DNA of 64,000 bases, from the NCBI GenBank assembly GCA_965206395.1, contig CBDBJK010000034.1, positions 186,001 to 250,000 on the forward strand, written 5' to 3'. The notes under the pieces are model-generated. The model was not told where the DNA came from, did no database searches, and saw only the letters and a list, made by a program, of their open reading frames with translations. This DNA comes from CBDBJK01 sp965206395. GTDB taxonomy: Bacteria > Chloroflexota > Dehalococcoidia > Lucifugimonadales > CATOSD01. The number at the start of each line of letters is the position of its first letter. Positions within the stretch are counted from its first letter, which is position 1. Below, piece by piece: positions 38,287 to 46,082 of the stretch. The translations under genes and the position numbers were made by a program.

Positions 38287-39000
38287 GTGATAAGAATAAC
38301 ACTACCACAGAAGATTGAAGAAAACCGATCATACGACGTCGGTCTGGTCGATGAATTGTCTGATTCTCTTGATAGCGCATTCGAGCGATACAAGCGAATC
38401 TTTGATCTCTTGATTCTCCTCACGGCGCACGTATTGCTTCTCCCGGTGTTTCTTGCCTTCTGGATTGTAATTCCGCTTGCTATCTGGCTCGAAGACAGAG
38501 GGCCAGTCTTCTACTTGCAGCGCCGAACAGGAAAAGGAGGAAGGGTGTTCCGGCTCGTCAAGTTCAGGTCGATGATAGCGGACGCCGAGGCATCTACAGG
38601 CCCTGTATGGGCTTTCGAGCATGACGACCGCATTACTCGCGTGGGACGCTTTCTGCGTGCTACAGCGTTGGATGAACTGCCACAGCTTATCAATGTCTTG
38701 AAGGGTGACCTGAGTATGGTAGGGCCACGCCCGGAGCGACCTGAACTGGTGGAGAAGTTTGCCGAGAAAATCCCTCATTTCTTGCAAAGGCTTCAGGTCA
38801 AACCAGGTTTAACAGGCGTTGCTCAGGTGTATGGACGATACTCGTCCCTGCCGAGACATAAGCTTTACTACGATATGCTCTACATCAGAAAGATGTCACT
38901 TTTGTTGGACATCAAGCTGTTGCTGGTTTCTGTCCTGGTGACGGTTAGAGCCAGATGGCAGGCCACGGACAAGAAGACTGAGGTGGTACCCAAAAACTAG
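38287..39000 (+). CDS. Bacterial sugar transferase (WcaJ/PssY-like initiating enzyme)
   Basis: The enzyme transfers a sugar phosphate to undecaprenyl phosphate to start a surface glycan. It has an N-terminal membrane anchor (LLILLTAHVLLLPVFLAFW), then the family motifs PVFYLQRRTGKGGRVFRLVK, FRSM, DELPQLINVLKGDLSMVGPRP and KPGLTGVAQVYGR. The last seven codons (EVVPKN) come from the IS3 element at 38979, which replaced the original C-terminus; because the core is complete the protein may still work. It opens the polysaccharide locus. Confidence 0.9.
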   Translation: MIRITLPQKIEENRSYDVGLVDELSDSLDSAFERYKRIFDLLILLTAHVLLLPVFLAFWIVIPLAIWLEDRGPVFYLQRRTGKGGRVFRLVKFRSMIADAEASTGPVWAFEHDDRITRVGRFLRATALDELPQLINVLKGDLSMVGPRPERPELVEKFAEKIPHFLQRLQVKPGLTGVAQVYGRYSSLPRHKLYYDMLYIRKMSLLLDIKLLLVSVLVTVRARWQATDKKTEVVPKN

Positions 39001-39067
39001 ACAACTGGCTAAGAGAGAGTCCAGCTCCTAAAATAACCGGCAACTAACCGACGTGAAGGAGCAGGAC

Positions 39068-39352
39068 ATGAAGCAGACGAGGAATAAGCACAGTCCGGCG
39101 TTCAAGGCCAAGGTGGCCCTGGCCGCCCTTGCGGGGGAAGAGACCATCGCCCAGCTGGCCAGCCGATTTGAGGTCCATCCCAGTCAGATTCACGCCTGGA
39201 AAAGGGCCCTGGTGGAAGGAGCCCCGGAGCTATTTGCCACCAATCAGAAATCCCAGGAGAAAGCCAAGGAAGCTCAGATTAACCACCTCTACCGGCACAT
39301 CGGCCAGCTGAAGGTGGAACGCGATTTTTTGTCGGAAAGGTCCGGTCTATGA
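39068..39352 (+). CDS. IS3 transposase orfA, copy 2
   Basis: Identical in protein sequence to the orfA at 8510-8794, with one silent base change at 39211. It overlaps orfB by ATGA. Confidence 0.88.
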   Translation: MKQTRNKHSPAFKAKVALAALAGEETIAQLASRFEVHPSQIHAWKRALVEGAPELFATNQKSQEKAKEAQINHLYRHIGQLKVERDFLSERSGL

Positions 39353-40284
39353 GTCGCAGCATACGGCGAGCCATGATAGACCGAGACCACCAGCAGCTGT
39401 CTTTGGTGCGTCAATGTATCCTGCTGGACGTCAGCCGGGCCTCGGTGTACTACCGGCCGGTACCGACCAGGGCAGAAGACCTGGAGTTGATGGCCCTGAT
39501 GGACCGTCAGTATTTGAAGACCCCCTTCTACGGCTCCAGGAAGATGAAGGCCTGGCTGCTGCAACAGGGCTATCTGGTGAGCCGAAAAAGGGTTCGAAGG
39601 CTGATGCGGTTGATGGGTCTGGAAGCCATCTACCGGCGTCCCAACACCAGCAAACCAGCGCCGGGACACCGGATCTTTCCCTATCTGCTGAAGGGAGTGG
39701 AGGTTAATCGGGTCGACCAGGTCTGGGCCGCGGACATCACCTACATCCCCATGGCGAAGGGCTTCCTGTACCTGGTGGCCATCATGGACTGGCACAGCCG
39801 GCACGTGCTGGCCTGGAAGCTCTCCAACACCATGGACACCAGCTTCTGCGTGGCGGCGTTGGAGGAAGCCCTGGGTAAGGGACGACCGGAGATATTCAAC
39901 ACCGACCAGGGGAGTCAGTTCACCAGTGAGGCCTTTACCCAGACGTTGCAGGAGCAGAGGGTCCAGGTCAGCATGGATGGTAAGGGTAGGTACCTGGACA
40001 ACATCTTCGTGGAGCGGCTGTGGCGGAGCATCAAGTACGAGGAGGTGTATCTGAAAGCTTACCAGACCGTCGCCGAGGCCCGAACTGGGATCAATGCCTA
40101 CCTGGAGTTCTACAACCGGCAGAGGCCTCACCAGGCTTTGGGCTACCGGACCCCAGCAGAGGTGTACCAACATGGCCAGGAAGAAAGGGGAGCAGCAGCT
40201 GAAGAAGCAGGGCTGCCATCGGGCTTGGTGAAACCTAGCGCAGGGGTGGGAGACTCTCTTAATTTAGCCCTCGTGCTGTCTTAA
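39349..40284 (+). CDS. IS3 transposase orfB, copy 2
   Basis: Identical in protein sequence to the orfB at 8791-9726, with intact DDE residues (WAADITYIP, NTDQGSQF, VERLWRSIKYEE). Functional by inspection. Confidence 0.92.
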   Translation: MSRSIRRAMIDRDHQQLSLVRQCILLDVSRASVYYRPVPTRAEDLELMALMDRQYLKTPFYGSRKMKAWLLQQGYLVSRKRVRRLMRLMGLEAIYRRPNTSKPAPGHRIFPYLLKGVEVNRVDQVWAADITYIPMAKGFLYLVAIMDWHSRHVLAWKLSNTMDTSFCVAALEEALGKGRPEIFNTDQGSQFTSEAFTQTLQEQRVQVSMDGKGRYLDNIFVERLWRSIKYEEVYLKAYQTVAEARTGINAYLEFYNRQRPHQALGYRTPAEVYQHGQEERGAAAEEAGLPSGLVKPSAGVGDSLNLALVLS

Positions 40285-40301
40285 TAATGGGGTCCACCTT
40301 A

Positions 40302-40916
40302 TTCATTGCTCACAGAGGCGGTCTGGTGACGGGCATAGACATATCAGAGGTCGCTATCGAGCAATCGAGGCAGAGCACCAGAAATGAGCAGCTAGACGAG
40401 GAAACTAACTTCCGCGTGATGAACGCCGAGTCGTTGGAATTCGATGACGACACCTTTGATCTGGTCTGCGGCACGGCGATATTGCACCATCTTGATCTTG
40501 AAAAGGCGTTCTCCGAGGTAGCAAGGACTCTAAGGCCCGGCGGCTCTGCCATATTTTTCGAGCCTTTGGGTCACAATCCGTTCATCAATCTTTTCAGGAA
40601 AATGACGCCAGACCTTCGCACCGAGGACGAGCATCCCTTGCTGATGCGGGACCTGAAAATAGCGAAGATGTACTTCGACAACGTTGAGACTCATTACTTT
40701 CATCTGAGTTCTCTAGCCGCGGTCCCATTTCGTCGGCTGCCGATTTTTCCTCAAATGCTAAAAGTGCTTGAAGTCGCGGACGCGACCCTGTTCAAGCTCC
40801 TCCCTTTCGCGCGAAAGTACGCCTGGACAGCCGTGCTGGTGTTTTCCGAGCCCAAAGGACTTGTAGGCCGCCGCCTGCAGAAGGATGCGGTCAGCCAACA
40901 CAGTTCGGATGCATAG
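40302..40916 (+). pseudogene. SAM-dependent methyltransferase, N-terminus removed by IS3
   Basis: The remaining native sequence starts directly after motif I: AHRGGLVTGIDISEVAIEQS is strand 2 of a class I methyltransferase, followed by SLEFDDDTFDLVCGTAILHHL. The glycine-rich SAM loop and everything before it are missing and replaced by the IS end. The only start (near 40287) lies inside the IS. Its position suggests an original role in modifying the surface glycan. Likely inactive. Confidence 0.82.
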
Positions 40917-42226
40917 GGTAGCCTTCAGGCTCCAAAGATATGTCTGACAAGCCGCGCCTTCTCATGCTATACACGCGCTTTCCATTCCCGCCGATGTTCG
41001 GTGATAGGATGCACGTCTATCACTACGCGAAAGAGCTTGGCAAGGACTACGACGTAGACCTCCTCTGCCTGGCATCGCCGGAGCAGCGCGAACAGGTCGA
41101 CGCACTAAAATCAGTGTTTCGTCAGGTCTTTTGCTTCCCTCTTGATAAAAAACAACTCTTGACCCAAACCCTGCTAGGGATGGCGAAAAGCAACCTGAAA
41201 CTTCCGGCGCAGGTCGCAGGCTACCGAAACAGCGAGGTCAAGAAATGGCTGGAGCAGAACGCTAGCTCCTATGACCTCCTGTACTTCCATCACGTGCGTT
41301 CTGTCGAGTGGTATGAGGATGTGTCTGTTCCGGCCGTTCTCGATTATCACGATGCCATCTCATTGAATTACAAGGGCGTTCTTGAAGAGGTTAGTGGGCC
41401 ATGGCGTCTGTTTTATCAATGGGAGCAGCCACGGCTTCTGGGCTACGAGTTAAGCTGCCTTAATCGATTTTCACACTCGTTTATCTGCTCTCCGGCGGAT
41501 AGGGATTACCTACTGAAGGAATATCAGGTGCGGACTGGCGAAAACCACTCTTCTTCAATATCTGTCATGCCTATGGGAGTCAAGGAAGAGCTTGTCGAGT
41601 CGAATCTCTGCGCTCAGGAAGAACCCTGGATCGTTTACCTTGGCAAGATGAACTACCTGCCGAATGAGGATGCGGTCGTTCATTTTGCGCGTGAAGTGTT
41701 TCCTTTGATTCAAGACCAGCTTGGAAGCGAAGCTCGATTCGTTATCGTAGGCGCGCAGCCATCCCAACGTGTCCAGGCGCTTGCTGAAATTCCTGGTGTG
41801 ACGGTGACCGGCTTCGTCGATGACCCTAACGAGTACCTTAGCAAGGTGCGAGTAGTCGTTGCGCCCCTTCGAATAGGGGCGGGAATTCAGAACAAAGTCC
41901 TTGAAAGCATGGCTCTCAGTAAGGCTGTCGTCGCGTCATCACTGGCCGCCAGCGGAATCGAAGGTGCTACAAATGGCGGCAACCTGTTGATAGCTGACAG
42001 TCCCCACAAGATGACCGAGGCAATCGTCAGCCTCTGGGACTCGAAGGCTCTGCGTAAAGAGCTAGGGATGCTCTGAACAATCGGCTTCAGGCTGGGCCGA
42101 GTTGACCGGAGTGGTTTTGGGGGCGTTAAATTGCCTCATGGCACCGTGGTGAGGGTTATTGTCGGCCTACAACCGGCCCTGACAGGGCCTTTCGCCGCCC
42201 TTAGCCCTGATTTTGGGCGCACTTAT

Positions 42227-42382
42227 GAGACCAAGGCGTTGAGTTCCTGTTGTTCGTCGGTAGTCAGTCTGATACGGTACTTCTTGGTAGACATCATGGT
42301 TCCTCCTCGGTTCAACGTTACGATTGAACCCCCAAGAGGAACAATGACTATCATGGTATTCATTTCAATGATGTTGGACCAC
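42227..42382 (-). mobile_element. IS630 right-end relic
   Basis: These 156 bp match 8238-8393 of the IS630 element: transposase start codons, ribosome site and terminal repeat GGACCAC. The rest of the element is absent. It ends in CTAG, where the downstream IS5-type copy begins. Confidence 0.88.
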
Positions 42383-42554
42383 TAGGGATGCTCTGAACAA
42401 TCGGCTTCAGGCTGGGCCGAGTTGACCGGAGTGGTTTTGGGGGCGTTAAATTGCCTCATGGCACCGTGGTGAGGGTTATTGTCGGCCTACAACCGGCCCT
42501 GACAGGGCCTTTCGCCGCCCTTAGCCCTGATTTTGGGCGCACTTATACAAGGTC

Positions 42555-43505
42555 TCACGCCGCCAGGTACTGTTCGGCCCTCATCAAGTTGGCAAACCCC
42601 AGCAGCGTCATCAGCCGCTGCGTGTTCTTGGACAGCCCCCTGTAGCGGACCTTGGCGTAGCCGAAGTGCCGCTTGATGTACAGGAACGGATGCTCCACCT
42701 TAGCTCTGACCGACGCTTTGCGCTTCTCCGACACCGCCTCAGGGCTCCCAGGCTCCAGCTTCCGACGCTGGCCGGGCCTCATCGCCACCTGCCACTCCAC
42801 GTCCAAGCCCCGGTTCCCCGGCCTCTTGTCAACTCCCTGATACCCAGCATCTCCCCACACCTGAGACTCCCCACCGTGCAGCAACCGGGGCAACTCAGTC
42901 AGGTCATGCACGTTCGCAGATGTCGTGGTCATGCTGTGCACCACTCCCGTCTGCGAGTCCACACCGATGTGCACCTTCATCCCGAAGTGCCACTCGTTAC
43001 CCTTCTTCGTCTGGTGCATCTCGGGGTCGCGCTCTTTAGCCCGATTCTTCGTCGATGAGGGCGCCGCTATGATGCTCGCGTCCACTATCGTCCCCTCCTG
43101 AAGACGGAGACCCTTGGACTCCAGATAGCGGTTGATCTCCTCGAACAGACCCGCGCCCAACTCATGCTCTTCCAGCAGGTGGCGGAAGTTCAGAATCGTC
43201 GTCTCGTCCGGCAGCGGCCCAGGCAGTCTCAGCCCTACGAACCGCCTCACCGATTCGACCTCATAGAGCATGTCCTCCATCCCAGGGTCGCTCAGGTTGT
43301 AAAACAACTGCACGCAGTGTATCCGTAGCATCACCGATAACTCGTAGGGCCGCCGACCACGACCGGCCTTGGGATAGAACGGTCGAATGCGCTCTTCCAA
43401 CTCTTCCCAAGGGATCAGTCCATCCATGCGCTCAAGGAACTTCTCCCGGCGAGTCTTTCGCTTCTTGCTCTCGTAGTCCAAGTCCGCAAACGTCGGCTGG
43501 TTCAT
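42555..43505 (-). CDS. IS5-family transposase
   Basis: The 316-residue transposase is intact. It has the N-terminal IS5 domain (YELSVMLRIHCVQLFYNLSD), the first Asp in GTIVDASIIAAP, second in VWGDAGYQG and the Glu region VRAKVEHPFLYIKRHFGYAK. ATG at 43505 has GGAGAGG 4-5 nt upstream. A GTG/ATG extension to 43556 is less likely. Confidence 0.9.
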   Translation of the reverse strand: MNQPTFADLDYESKKRKTRREKFLERMDGLIPWEELEERIRPFYPKAGRGRRPYELSVMLRIHCVQLFYNLSDPGMEDMLYEVESVRRFVGLRLPGPLPDETTILNFRHLLEEHELGAGLFEEINRYLESKGLRLQEGTIVDASIIAAPSSTKNRAKERDPEMHQTKKGNEWHFGMKVHIGVDSQTGVVHSMTTTSANVHDLTELPRLLHGGESQVWGDAGYQGVDKRPGNRGLDVEWQVAMRPGQRRKLEPGSPEAVSEKRKASVRAKVEHPFLYIKRHFGYAKVRYRGLSKNTQRLMTLLGFANLMRAEQYLAA

Positions 43506-43695
43506 TGCCTCTCCTCCCCCGTCTTCAGCCCTTGGCCCTATTTTACTATCCCACAAGCCATCGGGACTTATTCAGAGTATCCCTAGGACATCAGGCGAGG
43601 GAGTTAATCCGCTCTCGGTATACATGGTCAAAAGTTGGAATTCAATTGCGGGCACGAATCGCCGATATTTTTTCGCCCGTGGAGGTGTGAATTTG

Positions 43696-44721
43696 ATGAA
43701 CTGCCAGGTCAGGGCCAGATCGCCTCTAAGGTTGAGCTTTTCAGGGGGTGGGACAGACGTTCCGCCCTTTCCTGAGCGCGAGGGCGGGGCCGTCCTGAGC
43801 GCCACCATCAACCGCCACGCCTACGCAAGCGTGACACCCAGGGCCGACGGCGAGATTCACGTGCGCTCACTGGACTACGGGACTTCTCTAAGCTATCGTT
43901 CCGAAGACAGGATGATCTATGACGGCAAGCTAGACCTGGTAAAGGCTGCCATCATAAATATGAGCGGCGAACAACCCTACGGCCTCGACATATTTCTTCA
44001 TACCGACCTTCCGCCCGGCACCGGGCTTGGATCGTCCTCCGCCATGATGGTTGCCCTTGTCGGCGCGCTTGGTCACATGAAAGGTGTTTCTCTCACAGAC
44101 TACGAGATAGCAGACCTCGCGTATCGGTTGGAACGGGTGGAGCTTTCGATTAGCGGAGGCCTGCAAGATCAGTATGCCTCGACCTTTGGCGGGTTCAATT
44201 TCATAGAGTTTTTCAAGGACAACATAGTCGTCACTCCTCTGCGAGTTCCGTCCGATGTGCTGAATGAGTTGGAATACAATCTTCTTCTGGTTTACACAGG
44301 CGGCACTCGGCTTTCCGCCGGTATTATCGATGACCAGGTTGAGAGATACGAAAGGTCTGAGGAAGAAAGCATTGTCGCCCTCAAGGAGATCAAGAGTTTG
44401 ACTATCGAGATGAAGAACACGCTGCTGAAGCGTGAATTGCGAAAGTTCGCGGAACATCTTCACGACGAATGGCAGGCGAAGAAGCAGCTATCTCCGAAAA
44501 TCAGCAATCAATTTATCGACGAGGTATATGAGGTGGCGAGGAAGGCGGGAGCCATCGGCGGTAAGCTGCTAGGTGCTGGCGGAGGCGGCTACATGCTGCT
44601 TTACTGCGAGTCCGAGCAAAAACACGGGGTCGCCGAGCGGCTAGAGCAGATGGGCTGCGTTCCGACTGACTTCGATTTTACGCACGAGGGTCTGGAGACG
44701 TGGAGAGTGAACAATGGATAA
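43696..44721 (+). CDS. hddA: GHMP-family heptose-7-phosphate kinase (HddA-like)
   Basis: The 341-residue protein has the GHMP N-terminus RARSPLRLSFSGGGTDVPPF, the phosphate loop LPPGTGLGSSSAMMVALVG and the C-terminal GGKLLGAGGGGYMLLY. This pattern fits D-glycero-D-manno-heptose 7-phosphate kinase, which makes the 1,7-bisphosphate for GDP-heptose. ATG 43696 has GGAGG 10 nt upstream, which overlaps the end of the split glycosyltransferase. Its end overlaps the next gene by 8 bp. Confidence 0.85.
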   Translation: MNCQVRARSPLRLSFSGGGTDVPPFPEREGGAVLSATINRHAYASVTPRADGEIHVRSLDYGTSLSYRSEDRMIYDGKLDLVKAAIINMSGEQPYGLDIFLHTDLPPGTGLGSSSAMMVALVGALGHMKGVSLTDYEIADLAYRLERVELSISGGLQDQYASTFGGFNFIEFFKDNIVVTPLRVPSDVLNELEYNLLLVYTGGTRLSAGIIDDQVERYERSEEESIVALKEIKSLTIEMKNTLLKRELRKFAEHLHDEWQAKKQLSPKISNQFIDEVYEVARKAGAIGGKLLGAGGGGYMLLYCESEQKHGVAERLEQMGCVPTDFDFTHEGLETWRVNNG

Positions 44722-45364
44722 CCAGATAGCCCGCGAGTTGATTCAGACTCGAATCCGCGAAAGCGTGAAGACGAAAATACAGCTTCTTGAAAACATCGAT
44801 GTCATTCAAAGGGTCGCCGGTGCGATGGTGACTGCGTACGAGAACCACGGCAAGGTGCTGCTGTTCGGAAACGGCGGCAGCGCAGCCGACGCTCAACACA
44901 TTGCGGGAGAGCTTGTGGGCATCTTCTACGTGCGGAACCGCGCGCCGCTCCCGATGCTCGCGCTGACTACAAACACCTCGTCGATGACCGCCATCGCAAA
45001 CGACCTTTCGTTCACCGAGGTGTTCGCCCGGCAGGTGGAGGCGTATGGAGGACCAGGCGATGTCGTAATCGGGATTTCCACCAGCGGCAACTCGGACAAC
45101 GTAAACCGCGCGCTAGAGATTGCCAAGCATAATGGGATGGTCTCGGTTGGCCTTACCGGGAGGACAGGTGGAAAATCACGGGAGATCGTGGACTACTGCA
45201 TAACCGTCCCCAGCGATGAGACGCCGCGAATCCAGGAGGCTCACATTTTGATAGGCCACATCCTCTGTGAACTTGTCGAACGAGAGATCTTCGGCCAGCA
45301 AAGCGATGCTCTATACGCAAGCGATGCATCACAGCGCGACGTGCCTATCGTCGTGACTGGTTAA
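44714..45364 (+). CDS. gmhA: SIS-domain phosphoheptose isomerase (GmhA-like)
   Basis: The 216-residue SIS protein has the GmhA motifs LLFGNGGSAADAQHIAGEL, ISTSGNSDNV and EAHILIGHILCELVE. It converts sedoheptulose 7-phosphate to D-glycero-D-manno-heptose 7-phosphate, the substrate of the kinase upstream. The C-terminal 20 residues extend slightly beyond the usual 190-200. Translation is coupled to the kinase gene by overlap. Confidence 0.88.
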   Translation: MDNQIARELIQTRIRESVKTKIQLLENIDVIQRVAGAMVTAYENHGKVLLFGNGGSAADAQHIAGELVGIFYVRNRAPLPMLALTTNTSSMTAIANDLSFTEVFARQVEAYGGPGDVVIGISTSGNSDNVNRALEIAKHNGMVSVGLTGRTGGKSREIVDYCITVPSDETPRIQEAHILIGHILCELVEREIFGQQSDALYASDASQRDVPIVVTG

Positions 45365-45376
45365 GGATTGCTAAAG

Positions 45377-46081
45377 ATGAAACCTGTTTGTCAAGCGGTT
45401 GTTCTAGCCGGAGGCATGGGAACGAGGATTCGCCCCGTTCTGGGTGAAGTTCCCAAACTTCTGGCTCCACTCAACCGTCGGAGCTACCTTGACTGGCAGC
45501 TAGATTATCTGAGCAATGAAGGCTTCACTCGCATTCTCTTGTGTCTGGGGCAAGGAGCGGATCAGATCGTCGAGCATCTTTCGAAAGAGTATTCAGGCCA
45601 TGATGTGGATTACGTCGTCGAGGAGACGCCGCTTGGCACTGGGGGTGCGTTGCGAAATGCCCTGGGCCAACTCGATGAACGCTTCGTCTTGTTGAACGGT
45701 GATACGATTCTCAAAAGCACTCTGGAACCTCTTACGACGGCGCAATCGCAATGCGAGACGGGCGCTGCTATTTTTCTGGCTCAGATGCCTGACGTAGGCG
45801 CATACGGATCTGTGGAAGTCGATTCAGGCGGTCAGGTGACCCTATTCCGAGAGAAGGACGTGTCAAGCGGACCGGGCCTTGTCAGCGCGGGCGCATACTG
45901 CATACCACGGCATCTTGTCGAGGCAATCTCAGCTGGCCCCTGCTCGCTGGAGCGAGACGTGTTACCAAGGTGGGCCGCAGCAGGGTCTCTTTTCGGTGTG
46001 GTCACCACCGAGGGGTTCGTGGACATCGGCACGCCAAAAGGATATGAGCAAGCCTCTTTACTAATGGAATCTCTGGCGTAG
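45377..46081 (+). CDS. hddC: Heptose-1-phosphate nucleotidyltransferase (HddC-like)
   Basis: The protein is a sugar-nucleotide pyrophosphorylase: AVVLAGGMGTRIRPVLGEVPK is the nucleotide-binding signature, followed by EETPLGTGGALRNAL and the metal Asp in LLNGDT. With the isomerase and kinase it makes a GDP-heptose set. The GmhB phosphatase step is not encoded in the window. Start ATG 45377 lies 13 bp after gmhA. Confidence 0.83.
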   Translation: MKPVCQAVVLAGGMGTRIRPVLGEVPKLLAPLNRRSYLDWQLDYLSNEGFTRILLCLGQGADQIVEHLSKEYSGHDVDYVVEETPLGTGGALRNALGQLDERFVLLNGDTILKSTLEPLTTAQSQCETGAAIFLAQMPDVGAYGSVEVDSGGQVTLFREKDVSSGPGLVSAGAYCIPRHLVEAISAGPCSLERDVLPRWAAAGSLFGVVTTEGFVDIGTPKGYEQASLLMESLA

Positions 46082-46082
46082 A

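Larger units (their letters stand above)
38979..40301 (+). mobile_element. IS3-family insertion sequence, copy 2
   Basis: This is the same 1323-bp element as at 8421-9743. The bases flanking the two ends differ (GAC on the left, TTC on the right), so no target duplication is seen. The gene on the left loses its last codons and the methyltransferase on the right loses its N-terminus. That fits an IS-mediated deletion within the polysaccharide locus. Confidence 0.92.
42066..43582 (-). mobile_element. IS5-type insertion sequence with duplicated left end and an embedded IS630 relic
   Basis: The outer ends are inverted repeats (GGATGCTCTGAACAA on the left; GGATACTCTGAATAA read inward on the right) inside a 4-bp CTAG target duplication (42062-42065, 43583-43586). 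The first 161 bp (42066-42226) are repeated exactly at 42386-42546. Between the two copies lies a piece of an IS630 right end. The part 42386-43582 (1197 bp) is a complete element on its own. Confidence 0.85.
40940..43690 (+). pseudogene. GT-B glycosyltransferase split by an IS5-type element
   Basis: The first part (40940-42065) encodes a glycosyltransferase with a GT-B shape (LLMLYTRFPFPPMFGDRMHV start; donor-binding region VVAPLRIGAGIQNKVLESMA). It resembles family-4/PEP-CTERM-associated transferases. At 42062 the frame runs into an IS and stops at 42076. After the IS, beyond the second CTAG (43583), the same frame continues LGHQARELIRSRYTWSKVG and QLRARIADIFSPVEV to a stop at 43690. Joining at CTAG restores a protein of about 410 residues, proving a simple insertion with 4-bp target duplication. 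The GHMP kinase gene starts 6 bp later. Confidence 0.9.

Noticed and set aside
42131..42645. Two short open frames with an identical N-terminal half
   Set aside because: They are created by the duplicated 161-bp IS end and the IS630 relic and do not encode a protein of their own.
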